This document shows, one piece after another, positions 17,127 to 25,359 of a stretch of 64,000 nucleotides of DNA. The first letter of the stretch is position 1. Each line of letters begins with the position of its first letter. The notes below the pieces were generated by a model. That model was not told the DNA's origin and ran no database searches. It saw only the letters and a program-made list of their open reading frames with translations. Position numbers and translations under genes: made by a program. The stretch comes from Pseudomonas haemolytica (GTDB lineage: Bacteria; Pseudomonadota; Gammaproteobacteria; Pseudomonadales; Pseudomonadaceae), in assembly GCF_009659625.1 (NCBI RefSeq), contig NZ_VOIW01000009.1, positions 1-64,000 of the forward strand, written 5' to 3'.

Positions 17127-18070
17127 CTACCTTCTGGAGTACATGGATCTGCGTATTGACCCTCGGCAGCCTGATCGGCCTGACCTGGCTTTTGGTCGGC
17201 ACCCGCAAGGGCGAAACCAAGGGCAGCGTCGACCAGACCATGGGCCACGCCTTCGACGGTATCGAGGAATACGACAACCCACTGCCCCAGTGGTGGTTCA
17301 TGTTGTTCGCCGGCACCCTGGTGTTTGCCGTCGGCTACCTGATCCTCTACCCGGGCCTGGGCAACTGGAAAGGCGTGTTGCCGGGCTATGAAGACGGCTG
17401 GACCCAGACCAAGGAATGGGACAAGGAAATGGCCAGGGCCGACGCCAAGTTCGGGCCGATCTACGCCAAGTTCGCGGCGATGCCGGTAGAAGAAGTCGCC
17501 AAGGACCCACAAGCGTTGAAGATGGGTGGTCGCCTGTTCGCCTCCAACTGCGCGGTGTGCCACGGCTCGGATGCCAAGGGCGCCTATGGCTTCCCGAACC
17601 TGGCGGACAGCAACTGGCGCTGGGGCGGTTCGGCCGAGGCAATCAAGGCCACCATCATGAGCGGTCGCCACGCGGCAATGCCAGCCTGGGGTGAAGTGCT
17701 GGGCGAGGACGGGGTGAAGAACGTTGCCGCCTATGTTCGCCACGACCTGGCCAAGCTGCCCTTGCCGGCGGACAACACCGCCGACCTGGCCGCCGGCCAA
17801 GCTGCATTCAGCACCACTTGCGTAGCCTGCCACGGCCCGCAAGGCCACGGCGTGGAAGCCATGGGTGCGCCGAACCTGACCGAGCCCGCCGGCTTTATCT
17901 ACGGCACCAGCCTGGCGCAGTTGCAACAGACCATTCGCCATGGTCGCCAGGGCCAGATGCCGGCCCAGGAGATGTTGCAAGGCAACGACAAGGTGCACCT
18001 GCTGGCGGCGTACGTGTACAGCCTCTCCCATAACGCTGATGGTGCAATGCCAGAAAGCCAACCTCAGTAA
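17123..18070 (+). CDS. ccoP: cbb3 oxidase dihaem subunit CcoP (first copy)
   Basis: A 315-residue membrane cytochrome c. Two N-terminal hydrophobic segments are followed by two cytochrome c domains, with haem motifs CAVCH near residue 143 and CVACH near residue 233. It receives electrons from soluble cytochromes and passes them to CcoO. Its ATG overlaps the ccoQ stop (ATGA). A REP-like hairpin at 18079-18112 closes the operon. Confidence 0.95.
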   Translation: MTTFWSTWICVLTLGSLIGLTWLLVGTRKGETKGSVDQTMGHAFDGIEEYDNPLPQWWFMLFAGTLVFAVGYLILYPGLGNWKGVLPGYEDGWTQTKEWDKEMARADAKFGPIYAKFAAMPVEEVAKDPQALKMGGRLFASNCAVCHGSDAKGAYGFPNLADSNWRWGGSAEAIKATIMSGRHAAMPAWGEVLGEDGVKNVAAYVRHDLAKLPLPADNTADLAAGQAAFSTTCVACHGPQGHGVEAMGAPNLTEPAGFIYGTSLAQLQQTIRHGRQGQMPAQEMLQGNDKVHLLAAYVYSLSHNADGAMPESQPQ

Positions 18071-18078
18071 GCGCTCTA

Positions 18079-18112
18079 CCTGTGGCGCGGGAGCAAGCTC
18101 CCTCGCCACAGG
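18079..18112. repeat. REP-like hairpin after the first cco operon
   Basis: CCTGTGGCG and CGCCACAGG enclose GGGAGCAAGCTCCC, a single REP stem-loop 9 bases after the ccoP stop. It could act as the 3' end of the operon; there is no T run. Confidence 0.6.
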
Positions 18113-18423
18113 CACAAGTCGCGACCAAGTGTCGCACCCTTGCGACACCCAACTTTCCCCTCCTCATATTCGGGTCTACGCTTGTTCCCACAGTGGAGCA
18201 ATTCTGGCGTAGGCGGCGGGATCCGTTGCGCCCTCCAAAATTCCTGTCCACTTGATCAGCTTTCTATTTCGGATTTAATCCTTACGCCAAACATGGAAAG
18301 GGCGCAGAATCTGGCGTGGAACGCATTGATACAGGTCAGTCATTGCGTTGCAATGGCCCCTCGGTTTCTACATACTTGCGACCGATTTTACCTATAAAAA
18401 AACCTAAACCGTGGAACCTTAGA
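18113..18423 (+). other. Intergenic region and promoter of the second cco operon
   Basis: No gene is seen in these 311 bases. A near-consensus Anr site TTGATACAGGTCAG (18326-18339; last base G rather than A) lies about 85 bases before the ccoN ATG. A candidate -10 CATACT (18371-18376) would put its centre at about -50, not the classical -41.5. In P. aeruginosa the equivalent operon (cco1) is largely constitutive, so a weak site here would be consistent. Confidence 0.5.
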
Positions 18424-19866
18424 ATGAGCACAGCAATCAGTCCGACTGCTTATAACTATAAGGTAGTCCGCCAGTTCGCCATCATGACGGTGGTCTGGGG
18501 GATCCTTGGCATGGGGCTCGGGGTGTTCATCGCCTCGCAACTGGTCTGGCCGCAATTGAATTTCGACCTGCCATGGACGACCTTCGGTCGTCTGCGCCCG
18601 CTGCATACCAACCTGGTGATCTTTGCCTTCGGCGGATGTGCGCTGTTTGCCACCTCCTACTATGTCGTGCAACGCACCTGCCAGACGCGATTGATCTCCG
18701 ACGGCCTTGCAGCCTTTACCTTCTGGGGCTGGCAGGCGGTCATCGTCGGCGCCATCATCAGCCTGCCCCTGGGCTACACCACCACCAAGGAATATGCCGA
18801 GCTGGAATGGCCGATCGCCATTTTGCTCGCCATCGTCTGGGTGACCTACGCGGTGGTGTTCTTTGGCACCATCGTCAAGCGCAAGACCAAGCACATTTAT
18901 GTGGGCAACTGGTTCTACGGCGCGTTCATCCTGGTGACGGCGATGCTGCACATCGTCAACCACGCCTCGCTGCCGGTCAGCCTGTTCAAGTCCTACTCGG
19001 CCTATTCCGGTGCGACGGATGCGATGATCCAGTGGTGGTACGGCCACAACGCCGTAGGCTTCTTCCTCACCACCGGCTTCCTGGGGATGATGTACTACTT
19101 CGTGCCGAAACAGGCCGAGCGCCCGATCTACTCCTATCGCCTGTCCATCGTGCACTTTTGGGCGCTGATCACCCTGTATATCTGGGCCGGCCCGCACCAC
19201 CTGCACTACACCGCCCTGCCGGACTGGGCCCAGTCCCTGGGCATGGCAATGTCGATCATCCTGCTGGCGCCCAGTTGGGGTGGCATGATCAACGGCATGA
19301 TGACCCTCTCGGGCGCCTGGCATAAACTGCGCACCGACCCGATCCTGCGCTTTCTGGTTGTCTCCCTGGCCTTCTACGGCATGTCGACCTTCGAAGGGCC
19401 GATGATGGCGATCAAGACCGTCAACTCGCTGTCCCACTACACCGACTGGACCATCGGCCACGTACACGCCGGCGCTCTGGGCTGGGTGGCAATGATCTCC
19501 ATCGGCGCGCTGTACCACATGATCCCCAAACTGTTCGGCCGCGTGCAGATGCACAGCGTCGGGCTGATCAACGCGCACTTCTGGCTGGCCACCATCGGCA
19601 CCGTGCTCTACATCGCCTCCATGTGGGTCAACGGCATAACCCAGGGCCTGATGTGGCGTGCGATCAACGATGACGGCACCCTCACCTACTCCTTCGTCGA
19701 AGCGCTGCAAGCCAGCCACCCGGGCTTTATCGTCCGCGCCCTGGGCGGTGCGTTCTTTGCCAGCGGCATGCTGTTGATGGCCTACAACGTCTGGCGCACC
19801 GTGCGTGCCTCCGACCCTGTAGAAGCCGAAGCCGCCGCCAAGATCGCCGTTGTGGGAGCTCACTGA
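18424..19866 (+). CDS. ccoN: cbb3-type cytochrome c oxidase catalytic subunit CcoN (second copy)
   Basis: A 480-residue subunit I, nearly collinear with the first copy and carrying the same histidine segments. Differences cluster at the termini and in some loops. The start MSTAISPTAYNYK at 18424 is preferred over an in-frame ATG at 18316, which would cover the promoter; the Shine-Dalgarno is weak. Its TGA overlaps the ccoO ATG. By position it corresponds to P. aeruginosa ccoN1, the housekeeping cbb3 oxidase. Confidence 0.96.
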   Translation: MSTAISPTAYNYKVVRQFAIMTVVWGILGMGLGVFIASQLVWPQLNFDLPWTTFGRLRPLHTNLVIFAFGGCALFATSYYVVQRTCQTRLISDGLAAFTFWGWQAVIVGAIISLPLGYTTTKEYAELEWPIAILLAIVWVTYAVVFFGTIVKRKTKHIYVGNWFYGAFILVTAMLHIVNHASLPVSLFKSYSAYSGATDAMIQWWYGHNAVGFFLTTGFLGMMYYFVPKQAERPIYSYRLSIVHFWALITLYIWAGPHHLHYTALPDWAQSLGMAMSIILLAPSWGGMINGMMTLSGAWHKLRTDPILRFLVVSLAFYGMSTFEGPMMAIKTVNSLSHYTDWTIGHVHAGALGWVAMISIGALYHMIPKLFGRVQMHSVGLINAHFWLATIGTVLYIASMWVNGITQGLMWRAINDDGTLTYSFVEALQASHPGFIVRALGGAFFASGMLLMAYNVWRTVRASDPVEAEAAAKIAVVGAH

Positions 19867-20474
19867 TGAAGCATGAAGTAGTCGAGAAGAATATCGGCCT
19901 GCTGGCCTTCTTCATGGTCATCGCCGTGAGTATCGGCGGCCTGACCCAGATCGTTCCGTTGTTTTTCCAGGACGTGACCAACAAGCCGGTCGAAGGCATG
20001 AAGCCACGCACCGCCCTTGAACTGGAAGGCCGCGACGTCTATATCGCCAACGGTTGCGTGGGCTGCCATTCGCAGATGATCCGCCCATTCCGCGCCGAAA
20101 CCGAACGCTACGGCCACTATTCGGTCGCCGGTGAAAGCGTGTGGGACCACCCGTTCCTGTGGGGCTCCAAGCGCACCGGCCCGGACCTGGCCCGTGTTGG
20201 CGGGCGTTACTCCGATGACTGGCAGCGTGCGCACTTGTACAACCCGCGCAACGTGGTGCCTGAGTCGAAAATGCCGGCGTACCCGTTCCTCGTGGAAAAC
20301 AAGCTCGACGGCAAGGACACCGCGAAGAAGATGGAAGTCTTGCGCACCCTGGGCGTGCCCTACACCGACGAAGACATCGCCGGTGCGGCCGCCGCCGTGA
20401 AAGGCAAGACCGAAATGGACGCATTGGTGGCCTACCTGCAAGGCCTTGGCACCATCATCAAAAGCAAACGGTGA
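19866..20474 (+). CDS. ccoO: cbb3 oxidase subunit CcoO (second copy)
   Basis: A 202-residue monohaem cytochrome c with an N-terminal membrane anchor and haem motif CVGCH, where the first copy has CVQCH. Long stretches in the middle are identical to copy one (for example the segment around RPFRAETERYGHYSVAG). It starts within the ccoN stop codon (TGATG), implying translational coupling. Confidence 0.95.
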   Translation: MKHEVVEKNIGLLAFFMVIAVSIGGLTQIVPLFFQDVTNKPVEGMKPRTALELEGRDVYIANGCVGCHSQMIRPFRAETERYGHYSVAGESVWDHPFLWGSKRTGPDLARVGGRYSDDWQRAHLYNPRNVVPESKMPAYPFLVENKLDGKDTAKKMEVLRTLGVPYTDEDIAGAAAAVKGKTEMDALVAYLQGLGTIIKSKR

Positions 20475-20479
20475 CCTAC

Positions 20480-20665
20480 ATGGATATCGGGATGATTCGT
20501 GGCCTGGGCACCGTTGTGGTGATGGTGGCCTTTGTCGGCCTGGCGTTGTGGGTGTTCAGCCCGCGGCGCAAGTCGGAGTTTGACGACGCGACCATGCTGC
20601 CCTTTGCGGATGACCCCGAAGCCATCAAGCACGTCGAGCAAGCTTCTAGGAGTAACAAAGAATGA
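20480..20665 (+). CDS. ccoQ: cbb3 oxidase small subunit CcoQ (second copy)
   Basis: A 61-residue single-helix protein (GTVVVMVAFVGLALWVF) with the LLPFADDP-like tail (here MLPFADDPE). The ATG at 20480 gives the family N-terminus MDIGMIRGLG; a GTG at 20471 overlapping the ccoO stop is the alternative. Its stop overlaps the ccoP ATG. Confidence 0.9.
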   Translation: MDIGMIRGLGTVVVMVAFVGLALWVFSPRRKSEFDDATMLPFADDPEAIKHVEQASRSNKE

Positions 20666-21639
20666 CTACGTTCTGGAGTCTGTACGTCACAGTCCTCAGT
20701 CTGGGTACCATCTTCGCCCTGACCTGGCTGCTGCTGTCGACCCGCAAGGGCCAGCGCACCGAACAGACGGACGAGACCGTCGGCCACTCGTTCGATGGCA
20801 TCGAGGAGTACGACAACCCACTGCCCAAATGGTGGTTCATGCTGTTTGTCGGCACCATCGTCTTTGCTCTTGGCTACCTGGTGCTGTACCCCGGCCTGGG
20901 CAACTGGAAGGGCTTGCTGCCGGGTTACAACTACCTCGACAACGACAAGCAAACTTCTTTCGCCAACGGCCAGACCGGCTGGACGGGTGTGCACGAGTGG
21001 GAAAAGGAAATGGCCAGGTCGGAGGCCAAGTTCGGGCCGATCTTCGCCAAGTTCGCCTCCATGCCGATTGAAGAAGTCGCCAAGGACCCACAAGCCTTGA
21101 AAATGGGCGGCCGCCTGTTTGCCTCCAACTGCTCGGTGTGCCACGGCTCCGACGCCAAGGGCGCCTACGGCTTCCCCAACCTGACCGACGCCGACTGGCG
21201 CTGGGGCGGCGAACCGGAAACCATCAAGCAAACCATCATGCAAGGCCGCCACGCGGTGATGCCAGGCTGGGCCGAAGTCATCGGCGAGCAAGGTGTGGCC
21301 GATGTTGCGGGCTTTGTGGTGACCAACCTCGACGGCCGCAAGCTTCCGGAAGGCGCCAAGGCCGACGTAGCCAACGGTGAGAAACTCTTCGCCGCCAACT
21401 GCGTAGCCTGCCACGGCCCGGCCGGTAAGGGCACGCCAGCCATGGGCGCGCCGGATCTGACCCACCCAGGCGCGTTCATCTACGGTTCGAGCTTTGCGCA
21501 ACTGCAGCAGACCATTCGCTATGGTCGCCAGGGCCAGATGCCTGCGCAGGAACTGTTGCAGGGTAATGACAAGGTGCATTTGCTGGCGGCGTATGTGTAC
21601 AGCTTGTCCCATGGGGATAAGAAGGCCGAGGAACAGTAA
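20662..21639 (+). CDS. ccoP: cbb3 oxidase dihaem subunit CcoP (second copy)
   Basis: A 325-residue dihaem cytochrome c with two N-terminal hydrophobic segments and haem motifs CSVCH (about residue 156) and CVACH (about 247). It is about ten residues longer than copy one because of a loop after LPGYNYLDNDK. The final subunit of this operon, it is followed by a strong terminator at 21651. Confidence 0.95.
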   Translation: MTTFWSLYVTVLSLGTIFALTWLLLSTRKGQRTEQTDETVGHSFDGIEEYDNPLPKWWFMLFVGTIVFALGYLVLYPGLGNWKGLLPGYNYLDNDKQTSFANGQTGWTGVHEWEKEMARSEAKFGPIFAKFASMPIEEVAKDPQALKMGGRLFASNCSVCHGSDAKGAYGFPNLTDADWRWGGEPETIKQTIMQGRHAVMPGWAEVIGEQGVADVAGFVVTNLDGRKLPEGAKADVANGEKLFAANCVACHGPAGKGTPAMGAPDLTHPGAFIYGSSFAQLQQTIRYGRQGQMPAQELLQGNDKVHLLAAYVYSLSHGDKKAEEQ

Positions 21640-21650
21640 GAAGGCCTGAA

Positions 21651-21697
21651 AAACAACAAAGCCCCGCGCAGCGAAAGCTGGCGGGGCTTTGTTGTTT
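21651..21697 (+). terminator. Rho-independent terminator after the second cco operon
   Basis: AAACAACAAAGCCCCGC pairs with GCGGGGCTTTGTTGTTT, giving a 17-bp stem, 12 bases after the ccoP stop. Confidence 0.85.
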
Positions 21698-21771
21698 CTG
21701 GCTCCGGGAGTCTTTCCAGGCAGCAACGCACTACCGCTTGTAGACCCAGGCTTGCAGGGCCACACCGCAGA

Positions 21772-21787
21772 GTAGTAACGTAACTAC
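21772..21787. promoter_or_regulatory. Candidate operator of the toxin-antitoxin pair
   Basis: GTAGTAACGTAACTAC is a 16-bp near-palindrome (7 of 8 positions pair) centred about 35 bases before the antitoxin ATG. Phd-type antitoxins usually repress their own promoter through such a site. Confidence 0.4.
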
Positions 21788-21814
21788 ATCCTATCCACCA
21801 AAGGGGGCCGCCCC

Positions 21815-22069
21815 ATGACCATCACGACCATTTCCAGCCGCGAATTCAACCAAGACACAAGCGGTGCCAAAAAAGCCGCGCGCCAAGGCCCGGTTTTTAT
21901 CACTGACCGCGGCAAGCCTGCCCATGTACTGCTAAGCATTGAGGACTACCAAAAACTGACAGGCCTCAATGCCGACATCGTTGACCTGTTGGTGATGCCG
22001 GAGGCGGCCGATATCGACTTCGAAACCGAACGTGCCGTGATCACTCATCGACCCGTGGACCTTTCTTGA
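21815..22069 (+). CDS. Phd/YefM-family antitoxin
   Basis: An 84-residue protein with the Phd/YefM DNA-binding fold at its N-terminus (ISSREFNQDTSGAKKAA, GPVFITDRGKPAHVLLS, then IEDYQKL). The C-terminal part should wrap the PIN toxin. The ATG follows AAAGGGGGCC. Its TGA overlaps the toxin ATG (TGATG), so the pair is translationally coupled. It sits between the cbb3 operon terminator and ccoG, an interruption of the usual cco order. Confidence 0.88.
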   Translation: MTITTISSREFNQDTSGAKKAARQGPVFITDRGKPAHVLLSIEDYQKLTGLNADIVDLLVMPEAADIDFETERAVITHRPVDLS

Positions 22070-22479
22070 TGTATCTACTCGACACCAACGTTATTTCCGA
22101 ACTTCGTAAACCTCAGGCTGACGCAAACGTGGTGGCCTGGGCAAAAAGCGTTATTGCCCCGCGCATGTTTATCTCGGCCATTACGTTGAAAGAGTTGGAA
22201 ACCGGAGTCTTGCGCATAGAGCGGCGAGACCCGGCGCAAGGGAAGGTTTTGCGGACCTGGTTAAAACGCCATGTGATGCCGGCTTTCGATGCCCGGATCC
22301 TGCCGGTTGACGCTGCGGTGGCACTGCGTTGTGCGCATTTGCATGTTCCGGATCGAACCAATGAAAGTGATGCCCTGATTGCCGCGACCGCTCTGGTTCA
22401 CGGACTTACCGTGGTTACTCGCAACATCAGCGACTTTCAATCGAGCGGTGTCCCACTGATAAACCCCTGGGGAGAATGA
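22069..22479 (+). CDS. PIN-domain ribonuclease toxin (VapC/FitB type)
   Basis: A 136-residue PIN-domain protein. The acidic metal-binding residues are present: Asp5 in LLDTN, Glu42 in LKELE, Asp101 in ESDALIAATA and Asp122 in NISDF. VapC/FitB toxins cleave RNA, often tRNA or rRNA, and form a complex with the antitoxin that binds the operator. It starts at the ATG overlapping the antitoxin stop. A terminator-like hairpin follows at 22504. The specific RNA target cannot be read from sequence. Confidence 0.9.
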   Translation: MYLLDTNVISELRKPQADANVVAWAKSVIAPRMFISAITLKELETGVLRIERRDPAQGKVLRTWLKRHVMPAFDARILPVDAAVALRCAHLHVPDRTNESDALIAATALVHGLTVVTRNISDFQSSGVPLINPWGE

Positions 22480-22503
22480 CGCTTGCGCATCGCACGCCAG
22501 AAA

Positions 22504-22534
22504 GCCCCACCGATTAACATCGGTGGAGCGTTTT
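22504..22534 (+). terminator. Terminator-like hairpin after the PIN toxin
   Basis: CCACCGAT-TAAC-ATCGGTGG (22507-22526) is followed by AGCGTTTT. It ends 55 bases after the toxin stop. Confidence 0.6.
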
Positions 22535-22552
22535 ATGAGTACGGTCAGCGAG

Positions 22553-22939
22553 TTAGAGACGTGGTTGACCGTACACGGGCGGCCTAGGCCGGTTCTGTTC
22601 GCGTTTATAAAGCTCGAGCGGCCGAGAGTTGATTACCACCTCTAGGAACCGATCAAATGAATAGTTATCCGTACCGCTACCGGCAAATTGCAGCAAGTCT
22701 TTACTGTCCAGCAACGCATATGCCACACGCCCGATCATTTCGTCAGGGCCTTCAGCGGCCATCTTGAGCGAGTCCTGGGTGATATACCCTTTTTTGTCAG
22801 CGTCTTCCAACCTGGGAAAGTAGTGCACGGCCATCTGCGCAACTTTGGCAGGGTCGAGCCTCGGCATTAACGCTCCTGTCGGCTTTTGCTCGTACAGCCC
22901 AGCAGCGGGCTGCTGGGGAGAAAACGTTCCAACTTCCAT
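22553..22939 (-). CDS. Hypothetical protein with a degenerate EF-hand-like loop
   Basis: A 128-residue soluble protein I do not recognise. The start at 22939 (MEVGTFSPQQ) has AGGAG about 10 bases upstream; a longer start at 22966 lacks one. The first 35 residues are rich in Pro, Gln and Gly and look disordered. The middle has DADKKGYITQDS, which resembles an EF-hand calcium loop but lacks the usual acidic residues at positions 5 and 12. The C-terminus is proline- and arginine-rich. It lies alone and antisense between the TA pair and ccoG, with AT-rich upstream DNA, suggesting an acquired segment. Confidence 0.6.
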   Translation of the reverse strand: MEVGTFSPQQPAAGLYEQKPTGALMPRLDPAKVAQMAVHYFPRLEDADKKGYITQDSLKMAAEGPDEMIGRVAYALLDSKDLLQFAGSGTDNYSFDRFLEVVINSRPLELYKREQNRPRPPVYGQPRL

Positions 22940-23370
22940 ATCTATGTACTCCTCTCGTAGTTTCACCGGTCAAGTTTGAGCGGTGTCCCCTTGAGTACCG
23001 ATTAACAAACAGCCGTTCCCGAAATACATACAGCGTCATACACATGTTTATTTACACAGATATGCGAATATTAATAACTGACTAAACAATCATGTAGTGC
23101 TGTAAAAAACCGTCACACCTTGATTACTTCACGCCGCGCCCACCCTTTGAAGCAAACGAATGACCTCAGTTTTCGCAAAAATCGTCCATACTCGACAAGT
23201 CAATTGATCCAGGTCACGTACACCATCAATTGATTTCCCCCAACGCGACCAAAGGTCGCACCCTTTGAATGCCCACGGGGGCGTATCATTAGGCCACTGC
23301 AACACCCTTAATTTGACCCCGGTTGGCACGTACTGGCCGAGGCAAATCTCCACCGCCGTGGGATGCAATG
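22940..23370. other. AT-rich intergenic region upstream of ccoG with an Anr-like site
   Basis: No convincing gene is seen in 430 bases. The left half is AT-rich and should hold the promoter of the minus-strand hypothetical gene. TTGATCCAGGTCAC (23204-23217) matches nine of the ten conserved positions of the Anr box (last base C instead of A). It lies about 155 bases before ccoG, so regulation of ccoG by Anr is possible but weakly supported. Confidence 0.4.
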
Positions 23371-24786
23371 ATGAGCAACCAGATACCGGTACATGACGTT
23401 ACCCCGCCTGCCAAAAACCCGAATAACAGCGTGGACCTCTACGCGTCGCGAGAGAAAATCTACACTCGCGCCTTCACCGGCCTGTTCCGCAACCTGCGCA
23501 TGCTCGGTGGTGCCGGGTTGTTCCTGCTCTACTTCGGCACTGTGTGGCTGAATTGGGGCGGTCACCAGGCGGTGTGGTGGAACCTGCCGGAACGCAAGTT
23601 CTTCATTTTTGGCGCGACCTTCTGGCCTCAGGACTTCATTCTGCTCTCGGGCATTCTTATCGTTGCGGCGTTTGGCCTGTTCTTTATCACCGTGTATGCC
23701 GGGCGTGTGTGGTGCGGCTATACCTGCCCGCAAAGCGTGTGGACATGGATCTTCATGTGGTGCGAAAAGGTTACCGAAGGCGACCGTAACCAGCGCATCA
23801 AGCTGGACAAGGCGCCCATGGGTGCCAACAAGTTCCTGCGCAAATTCAGCAAGCACACCCTGTGGTTGCTGATCGGCTTCGCCACCGGCATGACCTTCGT
23901 CGGCTACTTCTCGCCGATCCGCGAACTGGTGTTCGATTTCTTCACCGGCCAGGCCGATGGCTGGTCGTATTTCTGGGTCGGCTTCTTCACCCTCGCCACC
24001 TACGGTAACGCTGGCTGGCTGCGCGAACAGGTGTGCATCTACATGTGCCCGTATGCGCGCTTCCAGAGTGTGATGTTCGATAAGGACACCCTGATCGTTT
24101 CCTATGACCCGCGCCGCGGCGAAGTGCGTGGCCCGCGTAAAAAGGGCATCGACTACAAGGCCCAGGGCCTGGGCGACTGCATCGACTGCACGATGTGCGT
24201 GCAGGTATGCCCTACCGGTATCGATATCCGCGACGGCCTGCAAATCGAGTGCATCGGCTGCGCCGCCTGTATTGATGCCTGCGACACCATCATGGACAAG
24301 ATGGAGTACCCACGCGGCCTGATCAGCTACACCACCGAGCACAACCTGTCCGGGCAGAAGACTCACAAGTTGCGCCCACGGCTGATCGGCTATGCGCTGG
24401 TGCTGCTGGCGATGATCAGCCTGCTGGTCGGGGCGTTTTTCATGCGCTCGCTGGTAGGTTTCGATGTCAGCAAGGACCGCGTGCTCTACCGCGAAAACGC
24501 TGAAGGGCGCATCGAGAACGTCTACAGCCTGAAGATCATGAACAAAGACCAGCGTGACCACACCTACGTGCTCGACGCCGCTGGGCTACCGGACCTCAAG
24601 CTGCAAGGCCGGCGCGAGATCAAGGTAGCCGCTGGCGACATTGTCAGCATGCCTGTGGAGTTGTCGAGTGCGCCGGAACAGTTGCCGTCGAGCACCAATG
24701 AGGTGACGTTCATCCTCAAGGATGCCGATGACACCAGCGTTCATATTGAAGCCAAGAGCCGATTCATCGGCCCACAAGTCCGTTAA
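23371..24786 (+). CDS. ccoG: Cytochrome c oxidase accessory protein CcoG (FixG)
   Basis: A 471-residue membrane iron-sulfur protein. Several N-terminal helices are followed by a WCGYTCPQSVW motif and then two ferredoxin-type clusters (CIDCTMCVQVCP and CIGCAACIDACD). The C-terminus is an Ig-like domain. CcoG/RdxA/FixG is thought to reduce Cu(II) to Cu(I) for CcoI during cbb3 assembly. Adjacent ATGs occur at 23368 and 23371; the second gives MSNQIPVHDV with GGGAT 8 bases upstream. It begins the assembly cluster ccoG-H-I-S. Confidence 0.95.
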   Translation: MSNQIPVHDVTPPAKNPNNSVDLYASREKIYTRAFTGLFRNLRMLGGAGLFLLYFGTVWLNWGGHQAVWWNLPERKFFIFGATFWPQDFILLSGILIVAAFGLFFITVYAGRVWCGYTCPQSVWTWIFMWCEKVTEGDRNQRIKLDKAPMGANKFLRKFSKHTLWLLIGFATGMTFVGYFSPIRELVFDFFTGQADGWSYFWVGFFTLATYGNAGWLREQVCIYMCPYARFQSVMFDKDTLIVSYDPRRGEVRGPRKKGIDYKAQGLGDCIDCTMCVQVCPTGIDIRDGLQIECIGCAACIDACDTIMDKMEYPRGLISYTTEHNLSGQKTHKLRPRLIGYALVLLAMISLLVGAFFMRSLVGFDVSKDRVLYRENAEGRIENVYSLKIMNKDQRDHTYVLDAAGLPDLKLQGRREIKVAAGDIVSMPVELSSAPEQLPSSTNEVTFILKDADDTSVHIEAKSRFIGPQVR

Positions 24787-24802
24787 TCAGGGAATAGAAC
24801 AA

Positions 24803-25342
24803 ATGTCCTCAGCCACTGCCGCAAGCCCTTGGTACAAGCACCTCTGGCCCTGGATCATCATCGCTATCCTGGCTTGTTCGGTGACACTGACCTTGTCCAT
24901 GGTGACCATCGCGGTGAACAACCCGGACAACCTGGTCAACGACAACTACTACGAGGCCGGCAAAGGCATCAACCGCTCCCTGGACCGCGAACGCCTGGCC
25001 CAGACTCTGCAATTGCGCGCCAAGTTGCACCTGGATGAACTGACCGGCGAAGTCGAGCTGCTCCTGACCGGCAACAGCGGCCCGGGGACCCTGGAACTGA
25101 ACCTGATTTCTCCGACCCAGCCGGAGAAGGATCGCAAGATCGTCCTGGCCCGCAGTGACAGTGAGCCCGGCCGTTATATCGGCCAGGTCACCGACAAGGT
25201 TGAAGGCCGGCGTTTCGTGGAATTGCTCGGCGTAGAAGGCGACCAGACCTGGAGAATGTTCGAGGAGGAAGAGGTCAGCCACGCCAAAGACTTGCTGTTG
25301 GGTGACGAACCATTGCAGGGTGCTGAAGACCTGAAGAAGTAA
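24803..25342 (+). CDS. ccoH: cbb3 oxidase assembly protein CcoH (FixH)
   Basis: A 179-residue FixH-family protein with one N-terminal transmembrane helix (WPWIIIAILACSVTLTL) followed by NNPDNLVNDNYYEAGKGIN, a conserved FixH motif, and a periplasmic beta-rich domain. It is required for cbb3 assembly and interacts with CcoI and the oxidase subunits. It starts 16 bases after ccoG. A REP pair separates it from ccoI. Confidence 0.93.
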   Translation: MSSATAASPWYKHLWPWIIIAILACSVTLTLSMVTIAVNNPDNLVNDNYYEAGKGINRSLDRERLAQTLQLRAKLHLDELTGEVELLLTGNSGPGTLELNLISPTQPEKDRKIVLARSDSEPGRYIGQVTDKVEGRRFVELLGVEGDQTWRMFEEEEVSHAKDLLLGDEPLQGAEDLKK

Positions 25343-25359
25343 AAGATTACGCTTCGCGC

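Noticed and set aside
18388..19863. A 491-codon antisense frame across the second ccoN
   Set aside because: Asp/Gly/His/Gln-rich antisense translation of a membrane protein gene; a similar shadow lies opposite the first ccoN.
22535..22645. 36-codon plus-strand ORF after the TA terminator
   Set aside because: Very short, follows a terminator, overlaps the minus-strand gene, and has no good ribosome site.
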